Assembly (NCBI RefSeq): GCF_001723175.1
Contig: NC_064653.1
Coordinates: 3,100,001 to 3,164,000 of the forward strand
DNA from: Penicillium oxalicum
Lineage: Eukaryota > Ascomycota > Eurotiomycetes > Eurotiales > Aspergillaceae
DNA: 64,000 nt
Reading direction: 5' to 3'
A program made the position numbers and the translations under genes. Shown here in pieces: positions 15,257-26,599 of the stretch. The notes under the pieces are model-generated. The model was not told the origin of the DNA. It ran no database searches and worked only from the letters and a program-made list of their open reading frames with translations. How positions within the stretch are numbered: the stretch's first letter is position 1; every line of letters starts with the position of its first letter.

Positions 15257-16616
15257 CTAATCATTTGAATGATGGGCTTTTTTTTTCTTTCCCCAACGGC
15301 GTGCATTGGCGATTGGATGAATACATTGGTCAAAATTCGAGGCTTACCTGCATATTTAACTATTTTGTTTTTTGGATTTTAGATCGTGGCGAATAGCTCC
15401 GCACAATTGATGATATATCCTTTTGAACTCAATCAGATGCGATAGATCAATGAAGGCTTCCTCGTCTCGAGCTTATGGGCGGGTGCTTTTGTGGTTTTTC
15501 CATAGTCAAGGCATGAGAGACATTGAACGGACGATGGAAAAAGATGTGAACTCGGTCCATAGATTCTTCCATTGCTGCCAGCACAAACCTCAACAGCCTG
15601 TGGATTTCATGTAGTCGTCCAGGGTACACTACGCTTAGTCTTTTCTTGTGCACCTCCATATGTACTGGAATCGGGGTAATGGATATCTACATGTACCTAG
15701 AGCGCGAATGACAGTCTGTTCCTATTCGATGGATGGATTTATATCGCCCACAAGGCAAATAGCTATGTAGATTCTGTGAAGAAGTTCAAATGGATGAGAC
15801 TGACCTGGAACAATATGCCCGTCCGCTGAGGACTTGGAAGTTATACACTCTATTATAGGAGAGCTCTCAATTTCTTTATGAGGGCTCAGAGCTCCGTCTA
15901 GAGCTTGTTTGTCGTGAGTCCATCCATGTGGATGCCAGCAGCCTAGTTCGTCATATGGTTGCGAGGTTGCTTCCCTGTGTTAGGGCTTTCTGCTTCTTAT
16001 TTTTCTCATTTTTTGAACTTGGAAACGTCTTTTGTACCCTCTCTACTTTTGGTGACCATGATTTATCATTCATTAATAGATCATTGGTACGATTAAGTCG
16101 CATTCTTTTTGAGAGATCGAGAACATGCAACCAATCTAGAGCTTCGAGTCGATACTCCGTGAGTGGAGTCTGGTCCTGACCCTCGAAGACATGGTCGCAG
16201 TAAGAAATACAGGTGGATGTATGTTTATATAGGCTCGAATAAAACTGGAAAATATGAAATCCTTGCTTCTAAAGTCTCCGTATTTGCGCGTTTGTGAAAA
16301 CACTTTATTATCAGAAGTTGGGAACGCTAGCAAAGTACCGGTCCCAGACAAAAGTAAGCTTTCTCCGCCCGAACGTCATAACGAACGGGCAACGGAAATA
16401 CGCGACGCGCCTCGGGGACGTCAACTTACCCTGTTAAAAAATCCAACGCCGGCGTCCTCGACATAAATATCACTGACCGACTCAACTGCTCACATTTGTC
16501 CCCAGCCAACCTTGAAGACGACTTGGATCAAACACTTGGTGGCAGACATTGTGCTTTCACAGCTAGCCAATCCGGTCCTCCTAATTCCCTTCCAATTTGT
16601 AACCGATCGCGCGACA
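15257..16616. other. Intergenic region, nop53 to rnh203
   Basis: About 1.36 kb with no supportable gene. A T-run directly after the nop53 stop is probably part of its 3' end. Short open frames on both strands have no recognisable features. The rnh203 promoter must lie in the right part. Confidence 0.5.
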
Positions 16617-17335
16617 ATGCTGGACATGCACACCTTCCAAGCAGGCTCAAAACCGCTCAACTCACAGACTGAAAATGAACAAGTCACAAAATTCACTCCC
16701 AATATCCTCCCATGTCGAATCCACCACGATGGACCAATCGAGTCGCCAGACCGATTCTGGATCACGCAAACAGATGAGCAGGGTAAGCGCAGGCGCGCAA
16801 TTGAATTGGCTTCCCAGTGCAATAAATTTGGTACATTGAAAGCTGATTGATGGTTTTCTCTAATTCTTGGGCAGATGGTCATTCAACTGCACACTTTCGA
16901 GGACGCAGGCTACGGGGTCGACGGGTCGCAGTCCCAGAGGGCTATCAGGGTGAGTATCCCAGACCAGTTGTCTTACCACACATTTTGCTGACGCTCTCTC
17001 TGCACCAACAGGCGTAATTGCCACGCCGACAGAACGGACTCTTCCAGTAACGCAACAGTCAAATAGCGATTCGATGGGCGACGGGGAATCAGAACCAGAA
17101 GAGTCGGTTAAAATCCTCGATGCGCAAGGCACGTTTGACGAGATGATGGTTTGGGGACATGAGAATCTTCCTGCGGCAGACGATACCTTTGTCAAAGGCG
17201 TAGAGGAGTGGATTCGATTTGCAGAGACGGTGAGTTTTGCCAGTCTGGCATGCATGCTTCAGATTTCGGGAGTTGGGCTAATTGGAAACACAGATGCATG
17301 GAGTATCGACGACAATGAAAAGTTCAGACAAATGA
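16617..17335 (+). CDS. rnh203: Ribonuclease H2 subunit C (Rnh203/RNASEH2C)
   Basis: Non-catalytic subunit of heterotrimeric RNase H2, which removes ribonucleotides misincorporated in DNA and RNA of RNA:DNA hybrids in the nucleus. Four exons: 16617-16782, 16875-16949, 17012-17229 and 17294-17335 (a 42-nt last exon), giving 166 residues. The family signatures are clear once spliced: LPCRIHHDGPIES near residue 32, then AHFRGRRLRGRRVAVPEGYQGV across the exon 2-3 junction, which is the conserved FRGR...VPEGY block. The C-terminal half has an acidic linker and a helix WIRFAETMHGVS. No single open frame exceeds about 120 codons, so the gene is visible only after splicing. Confidence 0.92.
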
Positions 17336-17793
17336 GCCTTACACTCGGTCACCAGACCAAGATAGCGGTCCTTCACTTATACCATTCCCCCTTGGGCAGA
17401 AAGTATCAGCTATTGAAGAAGGCGACTTGAAGTCTAATAAACGAGGGAGAACAATGTATAGATATCGATACCGGTCTTGAAGCTTGGTTGAGAATCAAGA
17501 CAGATCTCTGTGAAAGTATTGCTGCAACGGTCCAGGATATGCAAAATTCAAACAGGGTCTCAATTTGAGAATCTGTGCATAGTAGCAAATCTATAATGCC
17601 TTGGGATCATTTTGCGCTCTCATCGCGATTGACGGATTGCCACGAGAGATGAGACGATAAGGTTGCGATAAGACAAATAGACTGACCGCCCTTGATTGTC
17701 ACGTTGATAAGAGCCCAGTCCCCGCGCTGCTATTCTTTTTGAATCGCTGTGGGAATAGAAAGTTTGCTTCGCTACATTACATTGATTTTCAGG
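17336..17793. other. Intergenic region, rnh203 to dcs1
   Basis: About 460 bases between genes in tandem; expected to hold the rnh203 3' end and the dcs1 promoter. No distinct motif seen. Confidence 0.5.
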
Positions 17794-18922
17794 ATGGAGA
17801 ATCAATCAGACGTGCCCAGGGCCGATCCAGAAACCCTTATTGCCAAATTTCAAATTGACAAGCTGCTGAAGCAAGGTATGCGGTCTCAAGAAGCCATTTC
17901 ACCATCCGCATGAGTACTAGAACTCACCGGCCGTAGATCAAAATGGTCGGCGCATCTCTCTGCTCGGGACCATCGACAAGCAGCAAGGTATTTTGACTGC
18001 TGAACGTGCAGCCTTTGCGACTGAGTCTCTAGAGGTTATTCAAGCATTCCACTCAGCAATCTCTCGTGTCAAAAACCTCGGTGACAACGATATTTACCGC
18101 TGGTATCTCGCATCATCTACCGGTGGCAGTGGCCAAACCGCCGACAGCCAGCAGGATCTGAAGCTCAACCTGATTTGGCCATGCACAGCGAAGCACATTA
18201 AAAAGTATTCTGACCAGCAAGTGCGGATGGTGACCGAGACTCCTGAGATTTACCGAGAGTATGTTCGGCCGTTTATGCAGGCGAAGCGTGAGGAAGGGCA
18301 TCTGAACTGGGTATTCAATATCCTCGAAGGTCGAACGGAGCAAGAAGATGTGATCATGCGGGATGCGGGCCAGGGTCCCGAAGACGCTTTTTTAATGTTG
18401 CCAGACCTCAATTGGGATCGAAAAACGATGAATTCGCTCCACTTGTTGGCGTTGGTGCATCGCCGAGACATTTGGAGCCTGAGAGATCTGCAAAAGAAGC
18501 ACATTCCCTGGTTGAAGTACCTACGACAGCGGGTCTTGGAAGCCACGGTGAAGATGTATCCCGGTCTGGAAGAAGATCAATTGAAGCTTTATGTTCACTG
18601 TAAGCTAGGGCCACGACCACCCCGTCCTCCAAACGTGGTCAAGATCTGACTTTTCTAATTCCTGCTTCCCTGTACAGACCAACCGACATATTACCATTTC
18701 CACATTCATGTTGTCAATGTCATGCTGGAAGCTGGCGCTACCCAGGCCACAGGCAAGGCATTTGGCCTGGAGAATATCATTTCCCAACTGGAGACGATGT
18801 CTGGCGGCGATGATGTGAGCATGGCGGATGTTAGCCTGACTTACTACCTTGGCGAGGCGAGTGAGTTGTGGACAGACATCTATGCACCATTGAAAACAGG
18901 CCTCCCCCCCGTGAGACACTAA
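17794..18922 (+). CDS. dcs1: Scavenger mRNA decapping enzyme DcpS/Dcs1 (HIT family)
   Basis: Hydrolyses the residual m7G cap left after 3'-5' mRNA decay, releasing m7GMP. Three exons: 17794-17875, 17937-18599 and 18678-18922, giving 329 residues. The N-terminal domain-swapped region has RISLLGTIDKQQGILTAERA; the central segment contains the family block HLNWVFNILEGRTEQE. The HIT triad YHFHIHVVNV follows the second intron, with histidines 255, 257 and 259; the middle one is the expected nucleophile. SLHLLALVHRRDIWSLRDL and HIPWLKYLRQRVLEA match the DcpS C-terminal domain. All known catalytic features are present. Confidence 0.95.
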
Positions 18923-19580
18923 GAATAGAAGGTATGCCACTCTTACTTCTTTGTCTCTCTCGGGCAGGTTGTCGCAGAGGTTTCTACAAATGTGATGACT
19001 CGATCTTCCTATCACGGACCACCTTTCGTGACTCTCCACGGCTGATACATCTCAATTTGCTCCTTTTTCAAGCACTAGACCTTGAAAATTCCATCGTTTT
19101 ACTTGTCTTGTTTCTCGCATAGCTTTTCCCTCTCATAGCATGAGATCCACCGTGCTTGCACGACTACAGCCTACCTTGGACGAATCTCCCTTGCTCCTCT
19201 CGAGAAGAGCTTTTGCAGTTCTGAATACATTATGGCCACTACTTCCCCCTATTTCACTAATACTATGCCTCAGCTTGAAATTCAATAATCTCGTGCTCTG
19301 CAGACACGACCACGGAAGAAGCGAACTGACGGCTATGGTTGTCTTCGTCCGATCTTCAGGTAGAAAAATTGGCCGCAGGCGGGGGCGGCGTCATATGCGT
19401 GTGGAGAACAGCTCCGATAAAAGCTTCCCCCCGCAACTTCATCTCCTCGGCACAAACTCCCTCGTCTTTTGTCTCTTCATCCTGACTTTGTATTTTCCCC
19501 CAGCACCACCTTGAAGATTCTCCTATCTCGAATCACATAATCTGAACTCTGTCATCTTCATCAAATCCTCCCTCTCCACA
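18923..19580. other. Intergenic region, dcs1 to UCH
   Basis: About 660 bases. The right part, after about 19420, is pyrimidine-rich and ends in CTCTCCACAATGG, a typical fungal leader and start context for the next gene. No further gene is supportable. Confidence 0.55.
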
Positions 19581-20464
19581 ATGGCCGACAATCCTGATGT
19601 TCCCAATACTCAAAAGGCCTTTGTGCCACTGGGTAAGTTACCCCCCCATCTCCATGCTCCTAATCTGACACTCATTGCTTTGGGGGGAAAACAATCGCAC
19701 CCACTATGATAACAAGATAGGAGGACCGAATGTACTAATACGCCATTTTTCTCTCCCACCCAGAAAACAACCCCGAAGTCATGTCCCACCTAGTCCACCA
19801 ACTAGGTCTCCCCCCATCTCTCGGCTTCACAGACGTCTACTCGATCGACGAGCCCGATCTTCTCGCCTTTGTCCCCCGCCCATCTCACGCTCTTCTCCTC
19901 GTCTTCCCCGTCTCCGAAACATATGAGCAATCTCGACGATCAGAAGATAGTTCCCTCGACGAATACACTGGCTCCGGTCCCTCCGAGCCAGTCATGTGGT
20001 TCAAACAGACCATCCGAAACGCCTGCGGTCTGATCGGCCTGCTCCACGCCGTCGCCAACGGTGAACCCCGTCAACATATCACCCCGGGCTCCGATTTGGA
20101 TCATCTCCTCCGACAAGCGGAGGGCTTACAGCCCATCCGCCGGGCGGATTTATTGTACGAGAGTAAGGCGTTGGAAAGTGCGCACGCGGACGCGGCCAAG
20201 CGGGGGGACACGGCGGCGCCGCAGGCGGAGGATAATGTCGATCTACACTTTGTTGCGTTTGTCAAGGGTCTGGATGGGACGTTGTGGGAATTAGATGGGC
20301 GGCGGAAGGGGCCGTTGGCGAGAGGCAAGTTGGGCGCGGAGGAAGATGCGCTGAGTGAGGCGGCGCTTGCGTTGGGAGTGCGTCGGTTTTTGAAGACTGA
20401 GGCTGAGGGGGGGAATCCTGATTTGAGGTTTAGTCTTGTGAGTTTGGGGCCGGTCTTTGATTGA
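19581..20464 (+). CDS. Ubiquitin C-terminal hydrolase (UCH/Yuh1 family, peptidase C12)
   Basis: A cysteine deubiquitinase that removes small adducts from the ubiquitin C-terminus. Two exons, 19581-19632 and 19764-20464, giving 250 residues, the usual size for UCH-L3/Yuh1. The catalytic set is intact: oxyanion glutamine in FKQTIRN (Gln100), nucleophile in NACGLIGLLHAV (Cys105), histidine in DLHFVAF (His179) and aspartate in LWELDGRRKGP (Asp195). The crossover-loop region between Cys and His is long and Ala-rich. The C-terminal FSLVSLGPVF is a short beta strand seen in the family. Confidence 0.95.
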
Positions 20465-20797
20465 GAAGTCAGCGTCTGGGATGATGGACTGGGGTGTTGA
20501 ATGGAAGAAGATATGCGCCGTAACATGAAAAACATGACTTTTCCTCATGCAGAAGTGTCGGAGGAGATTGATATGTTGATTTCAAAAGATCGAATCATCT
20601 ACTTTTCCAAATGCTCAGATCGAAGAAATAAGGTCTGCTATACTGTGTAAGGGATAATTTTAAAGATGACAGATGTTCCAATATCATATCTCATACACCT
20701 GATAAATCCCAGCGTCTTTTGAATACACGAGATCTTCTTCTATCGAGAGAGAAAAACAATTCGACCCTCGTAGCGAAAAATGGAACACGAAAGATGT
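20465..20797. other. Convergent 3' region, UCH and MFS genes
   Basis: About 330 bases between converging genes; holds both 3' ends. Nothing else seen. Confidence 0.55.
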
Positions 20798-22807
20798 CTA
20801 TAATTTTTCAAGGTCTTTCGCCTCCCCACTAGATTCCACAGCCTCCCCAATGCCAGGAACCTTCTTAGTCGTGCCTTCAACATCAGGGGCTACCACTGTG
20901 GGCCCATTTCCCGAAACTGCATCACCCCCCTGGGTACCAAGCGTCAAGAATGGAACAATCACAACCGAAAGACCGGCACAGGCAGCGCCAAACCAGTACA
21001 CGGCCAAATAAGGTCGAATATTCGAACCAGACGAAGCCATCTGGCTTGTCATAGAACTACTGATGGATGTGGCGATACCGAGACCCAGATTGTTGCACAG
21101 TTTACTGACGGTGTTGAAGATGCCACCAGCGATAGATTGTTGGCTGGGTGGCAGTGATGACATCACGTACATCTATTGCTGGTTTAGTCTCCAATCTCCA
21201 TGATTGCAAATGGAAAAGAAAGGGAAAGGAAAAGGACATGCACATACATTGGTCACATTGAATGAGATATCAGCACCAACGACAACGAGGACTAGGGCCG
21301 GAAAGACGTAGGCCCAGTAGATCGCCTCTTGTTTCATGAAACTCAGGATCAAGAATGATGCCAAGTAGGCAAGTGAGCCGACTCCGACGAGGAGCGTGTT
21401 GCTGACTCGATGGAGAACCAAGCCGCAAACCACGTTGACGAGAACGCCACTGACAACCATGGGGAGCAGGCGCACTGTGATGTCGAGAGCTGAGAGGTGC
21501 TTGATCTCTTGTAAATAAAGCGATAGAAAAAAAGTGACGGCAGAGAACCCCATGAAGCCGAGGCAGAAGTTGGCCATAAGCTGTACATTTAAGAAAGGGA
21601 GATTTCCACATTAGTTCAATGCTTTCTCTGGTATATGCGCAGTGAGATGAGTCTCTTACCAAGGAGAAATTGCGATCTTTCCAAACCCACAATGGCATCA
21701 AGGCATGTTCGGCAACTGATTGCCAGTAGAGAAATCCAGCAAGCAGAATAATACCCACAATGAGAAGAGCGAGCACGTAACCTGTCTTCCAGCCTTGCGG
21801 CGCATCACCAGCCAATCTGTGAAAAAAAAAACAATTAGCTTTTAAATTCCTCCCAAAATATCTTGGCCCTGGAAAACAAAGAATGAGAAAGAAGAGAAGA
21901 AGGCTCTTACGTGAGTGAACTCGAGAAAAAAGCAAATCCGACAATCACCAGCGCCGTGCCTAACAGATCAAATTGCCGAAGAGCGCTCATAGTCACGGGC
22001 GTCCGCGCAAACGTATCCGCCGGCACTGTCCACACCGTCAACACCGTGAAAATGGCATAAACAACAGCCAATGCCCAGAATGATGCCCTCCAGTTATACA
22101 CGTGGGATGCAACCCCGGAGATGATCATTCCTCCGACAAAACCAAGCGGGTTTCCCGCACTGAAACACGCAAAGGCGCGATTCTTCCGCTTGGATGGTTT
22201 TTCATAGACGGCGCCTAAAGCGCCCACGGCTGGTGGTACGACTGCGGCTGCGAATAGGCCAAGAACACCGGAGAATACGTCCATATAGATGGCGTTTGTT
22301 GCGAAACCGGCCACTAGTAAGGAGAGGGTGAAGCCTGCCATGCCGATGATGAACAGCGCTTTGCGGCCAAACATGTCGGCGAGTTTGCCGAATGTCAGCA
22401 GGAAAGCACCACTGCTGAGACTGAAGCGTGGGTGTTTGAATGTCAGTAAACGCTTTTCCAGTCTTGCAAATTGTGCGCTTGATATGATGTAATGAAAGTA
22501 GAAGCACAAACAGCTGGTGTACTTACGAAGCACCGGCATTAATCCAAGTGATCTCTGCCGAGTTCATATTTAGATCAGCTCCAATAGACGCCGTCACACC
22601 CACTATACAACCTTGGAAGAACGACTGCTGTCCAATTGCCATGGTAGCTGTGAGTACGAACAAACATTCCTGAAGAGTCGAGGTAAAACATTCTGGTCGT
22701 TGAGCGTAGCTCGGTTGTTCGTGGGTGGCCAGGCTTAACGTTGGGCCTTTTTCTTGATCGTTGTCATCGCCGTCACCGTCTCGGGATGATCTAGGTTGAG
22801 AGGACAT
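20798..22807 (-). CDS. MFS transporter, 14-helix DHA2-like drug/H+ antiporter
   Basis: Membrane efflux or uptake carrier of the major facilitator superfamily, resembling the fungal DHA2/Atr1 group. Five exons: 22807-22527, 22420-21911, 21816-21660, 21580-21248 and 21172-20798, giving 551 residues. After a hydrophilic N-terminus with a DGDGDDNDQEKG stretch come about 14 hydrophobic segments. The loop 2-3 signature is FGKLADMFGRKALFIIG, and motif-C-like glycines occur in GNPLGFVGGMIISG. The start is the ATG at 22807; an in-frame GTG seven codons upstream should be ignored. Substrate cannot be read from sequence. No biosynthetic genes are adjacent, so a secondary-metabolite role is not supported. 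Confidence 0.93.
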
Positions 22808-24352
22808 GTCCAAGGTGGGCTGTGTCACAAAATGCAGCGGTTGCGGAATTAAAGATGAGGAAACGGGGTCTCTTGTGAGGTGGCTTTCGACAATGGTTCA
22901 CAAGTCGCTGACTCGTCTAGTTAAATAATGGATTGGCAGTGCAGTGTGAACAAAAAAGACGAATGCCCCGTGGATGAGACGTGTGAATTGCGCCTCGTCG
23001 GCAATGCCGAGCGCCAAAGATCGGAATTGAAGTAAAGTCGCTCGCAAAAAAGCCGGGCACTACCACAAATGAAGACTAGCTCTTTCCGCTTTGGGGTTGA
23101 GCACGACTTCTCCAGGGGGGGACGATGTGTTTCTTTTTGAACTCCTGCAGAATTGATATCTTCAAAATGAGAACTCTGAACTGAGACGGGTTGGAAGAAA
23201 TGCAGTGTGAGGCGAGAGATTTGGAAGGTCAGGATTCTGCGTTGGAGTCCGTTTATGCAAAGAGGAGAATGCGGTGAGATCGCTAGTATGATGGCAAGCT
23301 TGTTTGATCTGCTCATAGGTTGAAAGGTAAACGAGCTGGGTTAGATCCGTATAACATGCTCCAGATCTTCAGGGAGAGATACGCTAAACTCGTCGGTTAC
23401 ATCGATGACCACAAGAAATTCATGGTTGTGTCACGGACCCAGAGTCCGGCCCGTTTAGCGAAGGGTAACCTGAGATTTCAAAGCCCGCGCGGCGTATAGA
23501 CAATCATTACTCGTGAGATTTGTATCCAGTATCTACTATTTACTAATTTTTCCACCTGATTGATTCATCAATTATCAATGGAAACTCTTCGAAGTTGGTC
23601 TCAGGTACAGCCATGTAAGGAATATACACAGAAACCCCACCTTGACTGTGGCTACCAGAGTCCATTGGAATAGGTTCCAGGTACCAACCAGTCAGCTAGA
23701 TGAATACATACCCACCAAACATGGATGGAGATGTGCTACCGTATGGATCTTTTGTCGCTGAACAACCGGCTTTTGTCAGCGGCAGCGGCTCTATTCCGCG
23801 GCATGTTGATTGGTCCGGGAGGTGTAAGACCATGCGGAAAGCTCGAGGCTTGAACTCAAGCTCGAGATCTCGATCTTATCTGGCATTGCATGGCTCATAC
23901 CAAGAATTTTGACGAAGAATCGAAAACGTGCATGAGCCCCCACCGAGTATCTTTTGCGAGGTAGATTCACCAAAATGAGTTAGGTCTACTGGAACTTGTG
24001 TATCATGAGCAGACACCTTCATGAACATTATCACATGGGTAGGGGAAAGTCGAGTCAGTTCGCCTTCATCGAATGAAATGCCCGGTTCGAAAAAGGCCGG
24101 ACATCGTCCTGGTATGCTTTATTCAAGCTTCGCCAGCGGGATGGAAAACATCTCTACTGGCCTGGAAAATTGTTCTGAGCTACATGCTACAGGTCTATCG
24201 TACTGGCTCTGGGATAAGTCGTTGATGAGCGTGCTGGCCAATACAGCCAACTTCATTGGTTTTGTCACAGACTCCTCTCCCAGCACCATAAATTTCGGGG
24301 CTCACTTATTTTCCAGAGACATTCAAGCATATTTAGAGACTCAATCAGATAT
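22808..24352. other. Intergenic region upstream of the MFS gene
   Basis: About 1.5 kb with no supportable gene. It contains the MFS promoter and the 3' end of the methyltransferase gene. The plus-strand frame at 24021-24818 runs antisense through the methyltransferase and is a shadow. Confidence 0.55.
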
Positions 24353-25897
24353 TCAAGCATCCTCTACTGCAGGAGCCTCGGCCCAGCACTCCCTTGCATT
24401 GAATTTCAAAACCTCATTACCACACGCCAACCACCCAGCCGTCAAATTTCGCGCAAAGATCTCCATCGCAGAATATGATTGCACTCTCAAACCTCCTTCT
24501 TTCTCCATGAAGAATATCCTCTCGAACAATTCTTTGAGACTGGGTTTCCGCGAATGTAGATCAGGCACTGCGGCAATGACTCGTCGACGAATACTGCCTG
24601 GGTCAACACCCAGTAAGTCGTTGGACTTGGTCCAAGTATCATGTCTTTCTTCGGCTGAAATTGCAGAACCTGTCGGATCCGCGCGGCCAACCACCAATAT
24701 CTCATATGGTTTTCGCCAGAGTCCATCGATGGGACAAATTGGTTGTCCATCGGCAGTGGTCTTAATCCATATCCATTCCTCAGTGATACGGAAGCCACTG
24801 GTAATCAAGGCTTCGTAGGCAGCTCGACGGGCTTTTTCGGCGTTTGTGATCCATATTCCTGCTACTGAGAGCCGGCTTTGTGAGAGAGATGAGCGAGTGA
24901 GTGTCGTCGTATCAGGGTGGTTCAACTTGGCGTCAGCATGATAGGAGTGAACTCGAAGAATATCACGCAATCGCTGTGTGAGAATAGCCATTTCGGAATA
25001 GGGATGGATTTGGTAGTGTCCGCTTCGGCGCACAGATCGATTTGGCCATGGTGGGTCGAAAAGCAAGACATTGAATTTGTGGCTCGAAGGGATTGTAGGA
25101 ATGGGTTGATCAAGAGACTTGATCCGGGAGTATTGTCCAGAGCTTTCTGCTGGTGAAAGGGGAAGTGTGCACATGGTGAAGTCGGCCCTCGGTGGAATGA
25201 TAAATTCATTTGGTCCAAGTCCGTCGGACGGGGACTCAATCACAATCGTGGCAGGTTCCGCAAAGACATTTTTGACAACGCACTCGCTCAATTCGTTAAG
25301 AGAATGAAAGATGTTGTCGGATGTGGATGACAATATCAATGGTGGTATCGACCCGAAAGAGTTGCATTTTGAAGATTGCATCGGGCCAGAAGACAATCCA
25401 GAGGATGATCCACGAGGTCGCTTCTTCACGGGTTGCAGGCCTTCACTAGGAGACTTGGAAGACTCTCGAGTACGAGGATCATCACAGAGCACCCGGGGAA
25501 GGCACCATGGATGCTCCTGCCCACCGTGTCCAGCTGAGATCATTTCAAGTGCTGATCTCACGAGGGGCTGAATGAACTCATCATGGTATCGCTGTTCACT
25601 GAACGGGACCTTCTCCAGAAGCTTCTTGCGTGCAGCGAGCGATTTGGGCTCTGTAGATGGGAAAGGCCTTTCCAAAGGCCTTGTTGAACGCAGTAATCGT
25701 CTTTTCGTTCTGCTACGTTCTTGTGGAACGGCGGTTGGATCGTCCGATGAGATCACAGGTTGAACTTCCTCTCGAGTAGATTCATAGCGGGACAAATTCT
25801 GCGCCAGCGCTATTGAGAGAGGTGTGTCGATGAGAAAAATCGTGTCTTCTGCATTGCAGTAGATCACCGCCGAATCTCTGACTGGAACAAGTGGCAT
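24353..25897 (-). CDS. MT-A70 family adenine N6-methyltransferase (METTL4-like)
   Basis: A predicted N6-adenine methyltransferase. The characterised relative METTL4 methylates the 2'-O-methyladenosine of U2 snRNA; DNA targets have also been proposed. Single exon, 514 residues. The N-terminal half is Ser/Arg/Pro-rich and poorly conserved. The catalytic domain begins at FNVLLFDPPWPN (DPPW at 281-284), followed by SGHYQIHPYSEM, GIWITNAEKARRAA, the strand EEWIWIKTTADGQP, and WRKPYEILVVGR. The C-terminal RRRVIAAVPDLHSRKPSLKE is the MT-A70 RNA-contact block, and ELFARNL appears as EIFARNLTAGWLACGNEVLKF. The Mettl3/Ime4 zinc fingers are absent, which favours the METTL4 branch. The gene lies beside a Pumilio gene and is transcribed in the same direction. 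Confidence 0.93.
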   Translation of the reverse strand: MPLVPVRDSAVIYCNAEDTIFLIDTPLSIALAQNLSRYESTREEVQPVISSDDPTAVPQERSRTKRRLLRSTRPLERPFPSTEPKSLAARKKLLEKVPFSEQRYHDEFIQPLVRSALEMISAGHGGQEHPWCLPRVLCDDPRTRESSKSPSEGLQPVKKRPRGSSSGLSSGPMQSSKCNSFGSIPPLILSSTSDNIFHSLNELSECVVKNVFAEPATIVIESPSDGLGPNEFIIPPRADFTMCTLPLSPAESSGQYSRIKSLDQPIPTIPSSHKFNVLLFDPPWPNRSVRRSGHYQIHPYSEMAILTQRLRDILRVHSYHADAKLNHPDTTTLTRSSLSQSRLSVAGIWITNAEKARRAAYEALITSGFRITEEWIWIKTTADGQPICPIDGLWRKPYEILVVGRADPTGSAISAEERHDTWTKSNDLLGVDPGSIRRRVIAAVPDLHSRKPSLKELFERIFFMEKEGGLRVQSYSAMEIFARNLTAGWLACGNEVLKFNARECWAEAPAVEDA

Positions 25898-26599
25898 TTC
25901 ACTTATAGATTCCTTGCAGTCATGTTCCCAGCTGATTTACCTCATCGTCTTGGCTTCTTTTGATCTCTAGAGCGAAGAAATTAAGATCGTCGATGGTCGT
26001 TTGGAAGTCGTTAGCTCACTGACGCATTATACTGGTGCTTGAGGCAAGATTCATACATGCTGGTTGCAATTCCATCTCCGAGACAGTCGAGGAAAACGAT
26101 AAGATAATCAAGTCTGGGGAGTAGTTTTGCCGGTTCCGGCTCTACCTCCTTCGCGGGCCAAAAGAAGACTTACATGCGCATCTGATCGCAAAACTTATGT
26201 TTTTTTGGCGGAAAGGCTCTCTCTCTCTCTCTGGAAAAATACAAAAACGGGATCAGACGTATCCCAGCCCTGACTTTTTTCTTATGAACCGACCAACCCG
26301 CAGAAAAAGAAAGACCAACTCTCCAATCGCACGTCAATCTTCTCATCCCCGGTCCGCGTCGGATCAGCGATCCAGCGTCAAATCACAGACGCGGAGGGAG
26401 GAAGGGGAACAGAAAATGCATGATATGAGCCAACTATTCAATTCACAAAATGAAGCAAGAATGACCCGCTGAAAGATCCATGATGAAATGGCCATAAGAG
26501 CGTGACCGTAAGATTTGTACAAGACATGAGAGACACAGAGAATTTTTGATCAGAACTTAATTTAAAAGAAGAGAAGAGAAGAAGGTTCACAGGCCAGAA
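25898..26599. other. Intergenic region, METTL4-like to Pumilio gene
   Basis: About 700 bases, with a short (CT)n run at 26217-26231. It must hold the methyltransferase promoter and the 3' end of the Pumilio gene. No coding exon is supportable. Confidence 0.5.

Noticed and set aside
24021..24818. 265-codon plus-strand frame
   Set aside because: It runs largely antisense through the METTL4-like gene and has no protein features of its own.
20798..25897. MFS transporter and methyltransferase as part of a secondary-metabolite cluster
   Set aside because: No PKS, NRPS, terpene synthase or P450 is nearby, and the methyltransferase is of the MT-A70 nucleic-acid type.
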